Positions 43,135 through 53,810 of a stretch of 64,000 nt of DNA are shown in pieces. A model generated the notes under the pieces. It did not search any database, was not told the origin of the DNA, and was given only the letters and a program-made list of their open reading frames with translations. Origin of the DNA: Marinobacter adhaerens HP15 (GTDB taxonomy: Bacteria; Pseudomonadota; Gammaproteobacteria; Pseudomonadales; Oleiphilaceae); contig NC_017507.1 of NCBI RefSeq assembly GCF_000166295.1, positions 1 to 64,000 on the forward strand, in the 5' to 3' direction. The first letter of the stretch is position 1, and each line of letters begins with the position of its first letter. A program made the position numbers and the translations under genes.

Positions 43135-44019
43135 ATGAAAGGGATTATCCTCGCCGGCGGCTCCGGCACCCGCCTCTACCCAATCACCCGAGGCATCTCC
43201 AAACAGCTCCTCCCGGTGTACGACAAACCCATGATCTACTACCCGCTCTCCGTACTCATGCTGGCGGGCATCCGGGACATCCTCGTGATCACCACCCCCG
43301 AAGACCAACAAGGCTTCCAGCGCCTGCTGGGCGACGGTAGCCAATGGGGCATCAACCTAAGCTACGCCGAACAACCAAGCCCGGACGGCCTCGCTCAAGC
43401 CTTCATCATCGGCGATGATTTCATCGGCGATGACAGCGTATGTCTGGTACTGGGCGACAACATCTACTACGGCCAGGGCCTTAGCAATATGCTGCAAGCC
43501 GCGGCCAAACGAGGGAAGGGCGCCACCGTATTCGGCTATCAGGTAACCGACCCAGAACGCTTCGGCGTAGTGGAGTTTGACGACAACCACCGCGCCATCT
43601 CCATCGAAGAAAAGCCGGCGAATCCGAAATCTGACTACGCCGTAACCGGCCTCTACTTCTACGACAACGATGTGGTTGAAATCGCCAAACAGGTAGAACC
43701 CAGCCACCGGGGCGAACTGGAGATAACTAGTGTCAACCAGGCCTACTTGGAAAGGGGCGACCTGAACGTAGAACTGCTGGGCCGCGGTTTCGCCTGGCTG
43801 GATACGGGAACTTTTGATTCCCTGCACGATGCCGCTGGCTTCATTGAAACTCTGGAAAAGCGCCAGGGCCTAAAAATCGCTTGTCTGGAAGAAGTCGCCT
43901 ATCGCATGGGTTTCATTGGGGAAGAAGAATTGCTGGCAGGGGCGGAAAACCTTAAAAAGAACAGCTACGGCGACTACCTGAAAAAACTAGTAAAACAGCC
44001 AAGTAAGCCAACTCTATGA
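43135..44019 (+). CDS. rfbA: Glucose-1-phosphate thymidylyltransferase RfbA
   Basis: This 294-residue nucleotidyltransferase has the signature [20 protein letters not shown] at residues 6-25 and, later, [17 protein letters not shown] and [20 protein letters not shown]. It makes dTDP-glucose, the pathway entry step. The length is standard. Its end overlaps the rfbC start by four bases. Confidence 0.95.
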   Translation: MKGIILAGGSGTRLYPITRGISKQLLPVYDKPMIYYPLSVLMLAGIRDILVITTPEDQQGFQRLLGDGSQWGINLSYAEQPSPDGLAQAFIIGDDFIGDDSVCLVLGDNIYYGQGLSNMLQAAAKRGKGATVFGYQVTDPERFGVVEFDDNHRAISIEEKPANPKSDYAVTGLYFYDNDVVEIAKQVEPSHRGELEITSVNQAYLERGDLNVELLGRGFAWLDTGTFDSLHDAAGFIETLEKRQGLKIACLEEVAYRMGFIGEEELLAGAENLKKNSYGDYLKKLVKQPSKPTL

Positions 44020-44561
44020 AAATCACAGAAACCAAGATTCCCGCTGTAAAACTCATCGAACCCAAAGTGTTCGGCGACGAACGCGGTTTCTTCATGGAAA
44101 CCTGGAACGAAAAAGCCTTTCGTGAAGCCGGTATCGACGCCACCTTCGTACAGGACAACCATAGCCGCTCCGTCAAAAACACCCTGCGTGGCCTTCATTA
44201 TCAGATTAAACAGCCCCAAGGCAAACTCGTGCGTGTTACTCGTGGCGAGGTATTCGACGTGGCCGTGGACCTGCGCAGTGATTCATCCACATGCGGCCAA
44301 TGGGTCGGTGAATACCTCTCCGAAAAAAACAACCGTATGCTCTGGGTTCCTCCGGGATTTGCTCACGGCTTTCTAGTGACCAGTGATACAGCCGATTTTC
44401 AGTACAAGTGCACGGATTTTTATGCTCCAGAATATGAGCGATCAATTTATTGGCAGGATTTACAGCTCCGAATATGTTGGCCGCTCCAGAAAAGTTTAAA
44501 ACCTTTGATATCTCGAAAGGATCAGCTGGCTATATCCTACGCTGAAGCGGAGAAATTTTAA
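44016..44561 (+). CDS. rfbC: dTDP-4-dehydrorhamnose 3,5-epimerase RfbC
   Basis: This 181-residue cupin epimerase has [18 protein letters not shown] (with the active-site His) and [20 protein letters not shown]. The C-terminus after about residue 140 drifts in sequence and becomes AT-richer, as does the DNA that follows. It completes the rhamnose set. The length is typical. Confidence 0.93.
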   Translation: MKITETKIPAVKLIEPKVFGDERGFFMETWNEKAFREAGIDATFVQDNHSRSVKNTLRGLHYQIKQPQGKLVRVTRGEVFDVAVDLRSDSSTCGQWVGEYLSEKNNRMLWVPPGFAHGFLVTSDTADFQYKCTDFYAPEYERSIYWQDLQLRICWPLQKSLKPLISRKDQLAISYAEAEKF

Positions 44562-45377
44562 GTGGTGGTAGTCATCTTTAGCTTATTTTCGAATGTATTG
44601 ATGCTGAAGTTCTTGTTTACTTTGGGGGAACCTCCGTCGGTTTTCCCGATAGAGTTCACTTCATGCCTGATTCCAGGTTTTTATAAACAGCCTTTAGCCC
44701 GTCTCGCTTAAAGTATTCATTTTTTTCAATTAACGAAAATTTTAAATAACATCTATTACTTAATTGTTTGCCCACCTAAAGGCTGTGGCCTTGTATTCAT
44801 TGAGGTATACAAATATGTTACCTTTAAATAAAAACAGAAAGAATTCGAATGGTGGCGTTTATCTGAAAATCCCGATTCGGACTGGGATGAGCGCGCACAA
44901 TGAATGACTGCTTTAATCGCGTCTGGTGTAGCTGTAGAAGACTTTGGAGGTGCACAGCTGGTTCCTCATCAGCATCTCGACTCAAGTTTTTCCTATCAGC
45001 CTGGCGATTTGGTAAAGCATTCCTATGAGACGGTAGTGTGGGTTCTGAACAGTTTTCTTCTGGAGCTGGCAAAGACCCATAACGTGCCTGTGTTTTCAGG
45101 AGTGTGCGTGCTCGCGTATGTTAATGACCTAGATAGATTGATGCGGTGGTTGCCAATAGTTGCGAGCACACTTATTTTTTCTACGTGATAATCGAAAAGT
45201 TGCCGGATCCTCGTGCGCGGCGCAAGAATGGTTGCGTCAATAGGCTTTCTGACAAGAATGTCAACTGTCTTGCTCATACAGCTAGTTTTCAGGTATCCGA
45301 AACGCACTCGTGGCTGCGCCAGGTGGTCTATCATTGCCGATTCGTTGCCGCACACGCTGTTAGGGGCTTCAGAAAGA
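44562..45377. other. AT-rich junction between rhamnose genes and the strain-specific block
   Basis: About 800 bases with no gene I can support. Short frames at 44904-45188 and 45146-45385 overlap each other in different frames and have no recognisable motifs. The left half is markedly AT-rich with short inverted repeats such as AAGGCTGTGGCCTT. It could hold a promoter for the downstream block or be the scar of a recombination that exchanged the sugar-specific genes. Confidence 0.45.
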
Positions 45378-46652
45378 ATGGGTAAGACTTTTCACTTCGG
45401 GCGAGACCTGTTGCAAAGTATTGGCTCTAGTGGTGTGGGGCTATTTCTTACGCTTATCACGACACCGATAATGACGAGGCTTTTTGCGCCGGATGCGTAT
45501 GGTGTAAATGCGGTTGTTTTAAATGTTGCGACTTTAGTGGCGAGTTTGGGTTTGTTGGGTCTGCCTGTCGCACTAGCCAGGCAGAAGAAGGTTTCCGAGC
45601 AGGCGCGTCTTTTTAATGCGTCCGTGCAGATGGCAGTGATCATTTTTGGGCTGAGTACAGTGTTGGTTGTAGTGGCCTTTTTTAACCCGGCTGCTTTGCC
45701 AGACGGGATGTCAATGTTGGTCGCCTTGATATTTCCATTCCTTGTTTTAGTGCATTCAGCCCAACGCATCGTGGATTCCCTTGTTACAGCCAAAGGGCTC
45801 TTCCCTGCACAGGCTGCGGCTCGTATCGGCAATGCTGTGACTTCAAGGGCGCTCCCGATATTCCTTGGATGGTTAGTTTATCCCGGGACAGCATCCATGT
45901 TGACTGGTGACGGCGCGGGCAAGATTACTCATGTTATCGTGACTGTGCGACTTGGTAACCTGCGCAGTGATTGGAGAGGGTTTCGGTGGAAACCAGCCAG
46001 TTATTTTTTGCGCAATACTCTACGAGAGTATCGAGATTTTGCCTTTCAATCGAATGTTGCAACGGCGTTGCCTCTTTTGTCCGCGCTGGCAGTGCAAGTA
46101 GTGCTGGGCGCCAGATTGGGCACCGAAGCGATCGGTTATTACGCGCTGGCCCAGTCAATTATTACACTACCGGTCACAGTTATCGCACTTGCCTCGGCTC
46201 CTGTAGTTTTTCATCGCTTAGTGCTTATCGCCGACGAAACTCCTGACAAATTACCGGGATTGGCAATGAAGGTGATGCTGAGCTATCTCGTAGTCGGTGC
46301 TGTCTGTATGTCGCCTATCGTTTTTTTTGGTCCAATCATCTTTGAGGTGGCATTTGGAGATGCATGGCGCTCGGCGGGCGTGGCTGCGTCGATTCTAGCC
46401 ATACCGCAACTATTAGCCTTTAGTTTGACAGGAACGCTAGCCCTTTTCAGAGTGACGCACAAAATCAACGCGTGGTTTGGCTTCGAGCTGGCTGGAACGA
46501 CCGCTATTGTGGGGGGGCTAGTCTTGCTTCCTCCATCAAGTAATCTGATCACCGCTATGATTTTCCTAGCCTCACTAAAGTTTGTTTATAACGTTCTCAT
46601 GCTCGCCGGCTGCATGTGGGCATCTCGACAATTAACGGACTTTCATAGGTAA
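45378..46652 (+). CDS. wzx: Wzx-type polysaccharide flippase
   Basis: This protein of about 424 residues has twelve or so hydrophobic helices. The N-terminal segment SIGSSGVGLFLTLITTPIMT, followed by RLFAPDAYG, is typical of polysaccharide_synt (PST) flippases. It would move lipid-linked repeat units across the inner membrane. The ATG at 45378 is chosen because it gives the normal family N-terminus; the frame is open 165 bases further up. Confidence 0.85.
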   Translation: MGKTFHFGRDLLQSIGSSGVGLFLTLITTPIMTRLFAPDAYGVNAVVLNVATLVASLGLLGLPVALARQKKVSEQARLFNASVQMAVIIFGLSTVLVVVAFFNPAALPDGMSMLVALIFPFLVLVHSAQRIVDSLVTAKGLFPAQAAARIGNAVTSRALPIFLGWLVYPGTASMLTGDGAGKITHVIVTVRLGNLRSDWRGFRWKPASYFLRNTLREYRDFAFQSNVATALPLLSALAVQVVLGARLGTEAIGYYALAQSIITLPVTVIALASAPVVFHRLVLIADETPDKLPGLAMKVMLSYLVVGAVCMSPIVFFGPIIFEVAFGDAWRSAGVAASILAIPQLLAFSLTGTLALFRVTHKINAWFGFELAGTTAIVGGLVLLPPSSNLITAMIFLASLKFVYNVLMLAGCMWASRQLTDFHR

Positions 46653-46660
46653 AACCTTTT

Positions 46661-47896
46661 ATGCATGTTCTGCTTGTTGCGCCTTCCGCTCCACCCAAAA
46701 ATAGTCCCGAAGCAATGCAAGTCGGCAGGTTCCTTTCCTCGCTTGACCCTTCAGTAAAAGTAACTCTTGTTACTACCCCGATTGTGGCAGGGTGGCAGTG
46801 GGAAGATCGGAGCTTGGCGGTGGATAGGCCAAGGATGAACGTTGTTGAGTTATCCCTCCCAGCACATCGATCAACACAGCGCTTGCTGGCGAATCGCCGG
46901 CTATCATTTTTGCACAATCCCGACAGCGATTTCTGGGTGCGTTGGTTTGCTGGGCATGTTTTACAACGCCTTTCTGATACACCAGATGTTATATATTCCC
47001 GGTCTGGGCCGTTTTCTGCTGCATTACTAGCCCGACGATTAAAGATGATGAGTGGCAAACCTTGGCTCATGCATCTCAGTGATCCCTGGTCTGATAGTCC
47101 ATATCGGCAATTATCGCCCCGCAGGGCTGCTGTAGACCGTTTCCAGGAGGAGGCTTGTTTTGCTTTTGCCGACATGATCACTCTTACCACCGAGGGGCAG
47201 GCTGATCATTATCGAGAACGTTATCCTGACCGTGCTGGCTCGATTTTTGTGACGCCGAATATGATGCCTGTTGTCCAGCCATTACAAACGGCATCGCGTC
47301 CAGAAGGTCCGCTTCGACTGGTCTATACCGGTGCACTATACGGTGAACGAGACCCTCGAGCCCTTCTTTCGGCACTGCGTATCCTTCATGATGCTGAACC
47401 GAGTGGGAAAGAGCGAATTCGCTTGGACTTTTACGGAAATATGGCTCCCGAAATGGCTGCACTGATAAATGGATATCCGGGTTGCGTAGCACATGGGCCT
47501 ATACCGTTCGAAGAAGTTGCCGATGTACAAGCAAAAGCAGATGTACTAGTGACCGTAGAAGCTGGGGGAGACAATCCGTTGCTTCTCCACTTTATGCCGT
47601 CGAAAAATCTGGATTACATCGCGATTGGCAAACCGATTCTTGCAGTTACGCCGAAAGGTAGTCAGACAGATCGGTTATGTCGCGCGGGGTATGGTTGGTC
47701 CTTTTCTCCTGATGACTCGCCTGCCATTGCCGAAAAATTGTCTCAGTTAGCGCGCGATTTTGTAGCTGGAAATCGTATAGAACAGTGTCCAAACTTGCGA
47801 GCTTCACCTTTTCGCGCGTTGACTGTAACGGATGGCATTAAGCAAAAACTGCAAGGCCTTGTGGCTAAGCATGATGTGAAAGGATGTGAATTATGA
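46661..47896 (+). CDS. Glycosyltransferase, GT4-like
   Basis: This 411-residue protein starts MHVLLVAPSAPPKNSPEAMQ and has the two-domain GT-B layout. It shows LRLVYTGALYGERDPRALLS at the start of the C-terminal domain and HFMPSKNLDYIAIGKPILAV in the donor-binding region. The sugar is not predictable. It overlaps wecB by four bases. Confidence 0.82.
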   Translation: MHVLLVAPSAPPKNSPEAMQVGRFLSSLDPSVKVTLVTTPIVAGWQWEDRSLAVDRPRMNVVELSLPAHRSTQRLLANRRLSFLHNPDSDFWVRWFAGHVLQRLSDTPDVIYSRSGPFSAALLARRLKMMSGKPWLMHLSDPWSDSPYRQLSPRRAAVDRFQEEACFAFADMITLTTEGQADHYRERYPDRAGSIFVTPNMMPVVQPLQTASRPEGPLRLVYTGALYGERDPRALLSALRILHDAEPSGKERIRLDFYGNMAPEMAALINGYPGCVAHGPIPFEEVADVQAKADVLVTVEAGGDNPLLLHFMPSKNLDYIAIGKPILAVTPKGSQTDRLCRAGYGWSFSPDDSPAIAEKLSQLARDFVAGNRIEQCPNLRASPFRALTVTDGIKQKLQGLVAKHDVKGCEL

Positions 47897-49005
47897 AAGT
47901 TCTTATGATCGTCGGGACAAGACCAGAGGCGATTAAGATGATTCCGGTATACCGTACATTATCGGCCCGAGAGGATATGACAGCTTGCCTCTTGCTAACC
48001 GGACAGCACCGCGAGATGGCGCGAAGCGTTTTAGACCTTTTTGGTGTGAACGCAGATATTGATCTCGATCTAATGGAACACGGCCAAACTCTACTGAGTC
48101 TCTCAGCTCGGCTGACAGCCGGTCTTTCGCGTGTAATAGTTGATGAGCAGCCTGACGTGATTCTTGTTCAAGGAGATACTACGTCAGCTATGATTGGAGG
48201 GATGCTCGGCTTCTATGCGGGCTGTCGTGTTGGACATATTGAAGCGGGGCTACGTACAGGTAATCTAGCGTCGCCCTTTCCGGAAGAGTTCAACCGTCGA
48301 GTCATTACGTTGGGGGCCCACTGGCACTTTGCGCCTACAGCTGCCGCCGCAGAAAACCTCAGGTCCGAAGGTATAACTCTGAACGTCCACACTGTTGGCA
48401 ACACAGTGATAGATGCAGCCCTCGATATGGCAGATCAAATGACCCCAGGAAAAGCAGCTATGTTCGATCAGTTACCTTTCCTTGACGACTCATCGGGTAA
48501 GTCGGTCCTTGTGACTGTGCATCGTCGCGAAAATATCGGAACTCGGATGGCGGGGATTGCTGCAGCGGTTGGCGAGCTGGCGACTTTGCACTCAAGTACG
48601 CATTTTGTCGTGCCGGTTCATCCAAACCCAGCAGTTGGGGCTGTCGTGCGTCCCATCTTAGAATCGCTTGAGAACGTACATTTGATTGCCCCGCTATATT
48701 ACGACCAAATGATTTACATGCTCAGTAGGGCGTTTTTAGTTCTCACTGATTCCGGCGGGATTCAGGAAGAAGCCCCATCATTTAACGTCCCCGTGCTTGT
48801 ACTGCGCAACGAGTCTGAGCGTATGGAGGGAGTTGATGCCGGCTGTAGTCGGCTCGTTGGGACAGAACCGTCATGTATTGTGAAGGAAGCCCAAACATTG
48901 TTGTCAGATCCAGTTGCACACGCGATGATGGCAAATAGCGCTAATCCATATGGTGATGGGTGTGCGTCACAGAAGATTGCTCAGATCTTGAGTGGGATAG
49001 AATGA
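47893..49005 (+). CDS. wecB: UDP-N-acetylglucosamine 2-epimerase (non-hydrolysing)
   Basis: This 370-residue epimerase has VGTRPEAIKMIPVYRTL at the N-terminus, VQGDTTSAM, HIEAGLRTGNLASPFPEEFN, VTVHRRENIG and LTDSGGIQEEAPSF, all WecB signatures. It makes UDP-ManNAc from UDP-GlcNAc. No wecC-type dehydrogenase lies next to it, so ManNAc and not ManNAcA is the probable product used. The stop overlaps the next start (ATGA). Confidence 0.95.
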   Translation: MKVLMIVGTRPEAIKMIPVYRTLSAREDMTACLLLTGQHREMARSVLDLFGVNADIDLDLMEHGQTLLSLSARLTAGLSRVIVDEQPDVILVQGDTTSAMIGGMLGFYAGCRVGHIEAGLRTGNLASPFPEEFNRRVITLGAHWHFAPTAAAAENLRSEGITLNVHTVGNTVIDAALDMADQMTPGKAAMFDQLPFLDDSSGKSVLVTVHRRENIGTRMAGIAAAVGELATLHSSTHFVVPVHPNPAVGAVVRPILESLENVHLIAPLYYDQMIYMLSRAFLVLTDSGGIQEEAPSFNVPVLVLRNESERMEGVDAGCSRLVGTEPSCIVKEAQTLLSDPVAHAMMANSANPYGDGCASQKIAQILSGIE

Positions 49006-50126
49006 CCGTGCCGGACGTGGTACTGGTAGGCTACTACGGGCGTGGAAACTTCGGTGACGATGTGCTTATGGCTGTCGCTCACAGAATTGCACGTAGTATT
49101 TTGCCCGATGCATCTATTGGGGTCAGGCTTGGCTCTGATGTCTCGTACCCATCGCGACTGCTTGGCGAGAATGTCATTCCTGTGCCTTTTGGGAGTCGTG
49201 ACAGACATCGTCTGATAATACATGGTGGCGGTGGTACTTTTTTTGACTTTGCCCATCACTCCATCAGCGAACGCTGTGTCAATGCTGTTCTGCTAATCGC
49301 GGGAGTGAACGCCTTCGTTCGAGTTGAGGGATGGCTGCGCACGTTCCTGAAAAAACCTCGAATGTCGGCTCAAAAGCGGATTGGGTTGGGTATAGGTGTT
49401 GGTACTTTTTCTGCTGGCTCTGGAAAGCTTCGAGAGGCGTTGCCCTTGCTAATGGACTTTGATGGTCTTTGGGTGCGTGATCCGGTTAGCAAAGAGAACC
49501 TCGACAGACTGGCTGTTTCCGCACCGATAACCTTGGGTTCAGACCTTGCTTTTTTATCAGAGGGCTGGTGCCCGGAGGAGCTGCTATTGCAGGCAAGGCC
49601 CGCTAGGCTTGGTCGGCCCAAGGTCGGAGTGGTCTTGCGAGACTGGCCGGTGGGCAGTGGGCCAGGCTTTGCCAATGCCTTCGGGCCTGTGATTGCCGAG
49701 CTTTCGGCACAATACGATCTGACTTTGATTTCTTTTGATTCTGCTACTGATGCGGGAACTCTGCGAGCGTTAAACGATATTCCACAAGTGGTTTGGTGCC
49801 CAGAGAGGATGGATTTGGCCAAGTTTTCAGAGGTGCTGTCGGATCACGATGTGCTGCTTACGTCTCGTGCACATGGTGCGATTTGTGGCGCCTGCCTCGG
49901 TCGCCCTTCAGTAATACTCGACATCGAACCAAAACTTAAAGCAGTTAACTCAATGCTACCCCGAGCCACTCGCTTGGTCAGACCGGATAGCGATAGTAAA
50001 ACAGTAGTTAGGCTCATTGAAGAGGCTCTGGCAATTCCTATCGATAGCATTGTTAAGGATGTTATGCATAACCGAACATTGGCGGCCAGTGCTCTTGGTG
50101 AAGTGCTCAAAGGTCTCAATCTATGA
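49002..50126 (+). CDS. Polysaccharide pyruvyl transferase family protein
   Basis: This 374-residue protein has the family N-terminus GYYGRGNFGDDVLMAVAHRI, later LIIHGGGGTFFDFAHH and LLTSRAHGAICGACLGRPSV. Such proteins transfer pyruvate from phosphoenolpyruvate to a sugar to form a ketal. The ATG at 49002 overlaps the wecB stop and is chosen over the longer open frame. It would add negative charge to the polymer. Confidence 0.87.
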   Translation: MTVPDVVLVGYYGRGNFGDDVLMAVAHRIARSILPDASIGVRLGSDVSYPSRLLGENVIPVPFGSRDRHRLIIHGGGGTFFDFAHHSISERCVNAVLLIAGVNAFVRVEGWLRTFLKKPRMSAQKRIGLGIGVGTFSAGSGKLREALPLLMDFDGLWVRDPVSKENLDRLAVSAPITLGSDLAFLSEGWCPEELLLQARPARLGRPKVGVVLRDWPVGSGPGFANAFGPVIAELSAQYDLTLISFDSATDAGTLRALNDIPQVVWCPERMDLAKFSEVLSDHDVLLTSRAHGAICGACLGRPSVILDIEPKLKAVNSMLPRATRLVRPDSDSKTVVRLIEEALAIPIDSIVKDVMHNRTLAASALGEVLKGLNL

Positions 50127-51394
50127 ATTCTCCTCGCCGCATTCGTGTTCTTATGGTTACCGCAACATTGGGTTATGGCGGTTCTGAAAGTGCCTTTGTC
50201 AGGTTGGCCGATTTTCTAAGTAGGCATGTGGACGTCACGATTGCTCTGATGGCCCAGGACTACGGAAGCACTGATTATTCCAATCAGCAATCCTCGACAG
50301 CTCATCCAGTGGTTTTGCTTGACGATCTTGGCGTAGCGAGTGCTGGATTGCTAACGAAGTTAATGCGGTGGAGCCGCATGCGGGCTCGGCTTCGAAATCT
50401 CAAGTCCGAACATGATGTAACTATTAGCTTTCTCTCAGGACCTAATTTACTTAATGCCTTTGCAGGCACTGCACAAGCTACGATTGTATCGGAGCGAGGA
50501 TCAAAACTTTATCACACGGACATCCCTTGTATTCAAAAGTTTATTTGGCTTCGCGTGCTTGATCCCATGACCTATAAGCGTGTCGCCAAGGTTGTGACGG
50601 CCTCAGTCGGGTACAGAAAAGAAATCGCTCAGATTGCTGGAAAGCGTAGCTTGGCGAAAATTGTACCAATTGAAGGTGGCATTGACGCGGATACCCTAGT
50701 CGCCAACTCGGAGGCGATGCCTGACCACGATATTGTCCGATTTTGCAGAGGGCAAACTGCTGTTTATTGTGGGCGCCTTGACCGGGGAAAGGGTATAGAT
50801 CTCTTGCTGCCGAGCTTTGCCCGAATTCGCGCTCGTATACCTGAGGCGAGATTGCTGTTGATCGGCGATGGACCACTTAGCAAGAAAATTGTCGATATCT
50901 GTCATTCTGTTGGCCTACCAGTGACCGAGGACGGTGACCCGGCAGCAGCTGTTTTTATGGCGGGTTACAGGAGCGATCCAGTTCGCCACTTCGGACTGTG
51001 TGAGTTGTTCCTGTTTCCCTCTCTTCACGAGGGACTGGGTAACGCTCTAATTGAAGGCGTGGCCTCGGGAATAGCGGTTCTAGCATCTGACTGTCCCTGG
51101 GGGCCGAGGTCTGTTCTTTCGGGCCGGGATGACATGGTCACGGGGGGCGGTGTCGAGCAGCCTACGCAACTCGAAAACGGGGTACTTATGCCTTTACCTA
51201 CCACTGTCACCGCTCTTGGAATGTGGGAAAAAGAGATGGGCGCCCTTCTGGAAAACCCATCTAGACGAAAAAGTACGGAAGTATGCAGGCAAGCTATTGA
51301 CCGATTCGATATTAGTGTCACTGGTTTGCAGTGGATCGATTTGATCCGTCAGATCGCAGGCGTGCCAACCGAGAATTATCAGGGAGGGGAGTGA
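50123..51394 (+). CDS. Glycosyltransferase family 4
   Basis: This 423-residue GT-B enzyme has GYGGSESAFVRLADFLSRHV near the N-terminus, TAVYCGRLDRGKGIDLLLPS, and the E-x7-E motif in FPSLHEGLGNALIEGVASG. It overlaps the genes on both sides. The sugar specificity is unknown. Confidence 0.88.
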   Translation: MNSPRRIRVLMVTATLGYGGSESAFVRLADFLSRHVDVTIALMAQDYGSTDYSNQQSSTAHPVVLLDDLGVASAGLLTKLMRWSRMRARLRNLKSEHDVTISFLSGPNLLNAFAGTAQATIVSERGSKLYHTDIPCIQKFIWLRVLDPMTYKRVAKVVTASVGYRKEIAQIAGKRSLAKIVPIEGGIDADTLVANSEAMPDHDIVRFCRGQTAVYCGRLDRGKGIDLLLPSFARIRARIPEARLLLIGDGPLSKKIVDICHSVGLPVTEDGDPAAAVFMAGYRSDPVRHFGLCELFLFPSLHEGLGNALIEGVASGIAVLASDCPWGPRSVLSGRDDMVTGGGVEQPTQLENGVLMPLPTTVTALGMWEKEMGALLENPSRRKSTEVCRQAIDRFDISVTGLQWIDLIRQIAGVPTENYQGGE

Positions 51395-52509
51395 TGAGCT
51401 TGAAGCGGCGCAAGGCTTGGCTTCTTGAGGGATCCGTTGCGGTGACCGGTGCATTCATATCTGCGAGAGAAATGGCGCGATTGCTGCAGGGAGAGATGGA
51501 TTTTACTCTGGTTCTGCCGCGTGGATCTAAGATTGCAGAAAGCGAACTTCATGATTTTGTGGACGTCTATCGACTTCCCATCCGACCTTTACGGAAGAAC
51601 TTTCTGGATGTGTTTCTTTATTTTCCTTATTTGCTTCTGGTTGCGGTTCAGCTACGTATTCTTATGTGGCGTGATAAAGCGGATGTATTGTTCGTCAATG
51701 ATTTCTATCTTGTGCAAGGCGCGCTATTGCGTTTTTTGGGATATAAGGGAGAGATTTTGACGTGGGTGAGAATAGATCCCGCAGCTTTTGGGCATGTTGC
51801 AAAGGTCTGGCTATGGTTCGCTGCACTAGCCTCCCAGTCGGTAATTGCTGTTTCGCGCTATATTCAGCGAGTGCTTCCTGACTATGTGCAAAGTTCATTG
51901 CTTTACGACCCTGTGAGCGCAGAATTTCTTCCCGCACCAGCAACTGCAGACAATGACGATAGTTGTTTTGTTTTTCTTGGTAACTACATCCACGGAAAGG
52001 GGCAGGATGTTGCGCTGGAGGCGATGAGTGAGGTGTTAAAGACCTGTCCGGATGCACGTTTGGAGTTTTATGGCGGCGATATGGGCCTCGAGAAAAATCG
52101 CGAGTATCGTCGGTCCTTGGAACGTCGAGCGGAAGAGCTTGGTCTGTTGAGTTCTGTGTATTTCGGTGAAGCTGTTCCTTCACCACGCACGGTGCTTTTG
52201 GGAAAGCGGGCCGCACTAAATCTTTCCCGATCGGAATCGTTTTCTCGGACTGTACTCGAAGCAAGCGCCTGTGGGCTCCCCGTTATCGCTACTCGCTGCG
52301 GGGGGCCAGAAGAGATTTTGGAAAATGGACGGACTGGCTTCCTTATTCACATTGGGGATTTCGCTCAGTGTGCGGACAAGATGTCCGCTCTGTGTAAAAA
52401 ACCAGATTTAGCAAAGCAGATGGGCTTGGCGGGGCGAGCTAGAGTAATGTCAACATTTGGTGTTGATGTGTTCAAATCGGAGATTCAAGCTCTGCTCCAG
52501 CGATCATGA
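51394..52509 (+). CDS. Glycosyltransferase family 4
   Basis: This is a 371-residue protein whose ATG overlaps the previous TGA and follows GGGAGGGGAG. It has CFVFLGNYIHGKGQDVALEA and the motif RSESFSRTVLEASACGLPVI, typical of GT4. About 215 bases with no gene follow, including the palindrome TTCGAGCTCGAA at 52558. Confidence 0.86.
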   Translation: MSLKRRKAWLLEGSVAVTGAFISAREMARLLQGEMDFTLVLPRGSKIAESELHDFVDVYRLPIRPLRKNFLDVFLYFPYLLLVAVQLRILMWRDKADVLFVNDFYLVQGALLRFLGYKGEILTWVRIDPAAFGHVAKVWLWFAALASQSVIAVSRYIQRVLPDYVQSSLLYDPVSAEFLPAPATADNDDSCFVFLGNYIHGKGQDVALEAMSEVLKTCPDARLEFYGGDMGLEKNREYRRSLERRAEELGLLSSVYFGEAVPSPRTVLLGKRAALNLSRSESFSRTVLEASACGLPVIATRCGGPEEILENGRTGFLIHIGDFAQCADKMSALCKKPDLAKQMGLAGRARVMSTFGVDVFKSEIQALLQRS

Positions 52510-52724
52510 AACAACGTATCTCGATGCCTACACTGGGTTTTGTTCAATTCATAATGCTTCGAGCTCGAACTGGGTTAGAGTTCAGATCGTTCCACTTTCT
52601 GTTCTACAATGACTACGGAGTGCGACATATTCATATAAAGGACTCAATCGGGAGCTTGTTTGTTTCTGCATAATGCGAATTACCGCTACCTTCCCTGTTT
52701 CGCGCCAACACGGTTTACTAGTTA

Positions 52725-53807
52725 ATGAAGATACTTTTACTCTCGAAATATCCCCGTATGGGTGCAAGCAGTCGTCTAAGATCGCTTCAATATATCCCAA
52801 GGCTGAGTTCAGAGGGCATGAATATAGTTGTGAATAGCCTGCTTGATAAGGAGTATCTTGAAACTCTTTACAGAGTGGGGAAAAAGCCTCGCCTTCGATC
52901 CTGTTTTTTGTATCTAAGACGGCTTATCAAATTTCTTACTTTCTTTAAGTATGATCTAGTTTGGATCGAGTACGAAGTATTTCCTTATCTGCCAGCTGTC
53001 GCAGAGCGACTGCTGAGGTTGCTAGGCAAGCCGTACGTTGTTGATTACGATGATGCGGTTTTCCATAACTATGATCGGTCTGACAATCGGCTTATCAGCG
53101 TGTTTTTGGGAAATAAAATTGATGCTGTTATGCGGAATTCTTCCTGTGTCGTTGCGGGTAATGAGTATCTGGCCATGCGCGCACGAAAGGCCGGAGCGCG
53201 TCGTGTTGAACTAGTTCCTACCGTAGTAGACAGGGAGCGTTATCAATGTGGGAGGAGTGATTTAACCACGAAACCGATCATTGGCTGGATTGGTTCCCCA
53301 TCCACTCAGCGATATGTTGTCGATATTAGGGATGCTCTGAAGAAAGTCTGCAATGAAACAGGAGCCCAGTTGCTACTGGTCGGAGCAACAGAAATCGTGC
53401 GGGAGCAGTTGCCAGGGATTCCGGTGGATGTTGTGCGTTGGACTGAAAAGTCAGAAGCAGCCCTCGTTGGCCAAATGGATGTCGGCATCATGCCGCTTGA
53501 AGATGGTCCCTGGGAAAACGGCAAATGTGGTTACAAGTTGATTCAGTATATGGCCTGTGGTGTTCCAGTGGTGGCTTCGCCGGTCGGGGTAAATGTCGAA
53601 ATCGTGAGCGAAAGTCATTGTGGGCACCTTGCTGACTCTGTAAATGAGTGGGCAGAGGCTTTGATAGGCATTTTGAGTTCCGGCACTCTACAGTCCGAGC
53701 TTGGTATGGCTGGCCGGAAAGCAGTTGAGCAGAAGTATTGTCTGCAGGTACAGGTTCCAGTGTGGTCTAGTATTCTCCGGAGCGTTGCGCAGCGGGGTAA
53801 TGCCTGA
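52725..53807 (+). CDS. Glycosyltransferase family 4
   Basis: This is a 360-residue protein starting MKILLLSKYPRMGASSRLRS, with GKPYVVDYDDAVFHNYDRSD, KPIIGWIGSPSTQRYVV and GYKLIQYMACGVPVVASPVG in the donor-binding half. The sequence has more A/T-rich codons than the rhamnose genes. It is followed three bases later by asnB. Confidence 0.86.
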   Translation: MKILLLSKYPRMGASSRLRSLQYIPRLSSEGMNIVVNSLLDKEYLETLYRVGKKPRLRSCFLYLRRLIKFLTFFKYDLVWIEYEVFPYLPAVAERLLRLLGKPYVVDYDDAVFHNYDRSDNRLISVFLGNKIDAVMRNSSCVVAGNEYLAMRARKAGARRVELVPTVVDRERYQCGRSDLTTKPIIGWIGSPSTQRYVVDIRDALKKVCNETGAQLLLVGATEIVREQLPGIPVDVVRWTEKSEAALVGQMDVGIMPLEDGPWENGKCGYKLIQYMACGVPVVASPVGVNVEIVSESHCGHLADSVNEWAEALIGILSSGTLQSELGMAGRKAVEQKYCLQVQVPVWSSILRSVAQRGNA

Positions 53808-53810
53808 ATT

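Noticed and set aside
44904..45385. Two short + strand frames before the flippase gene
   Set aside because: They overlap in different frames, have no family resemblance, and lie in AT-rich junction DNA.
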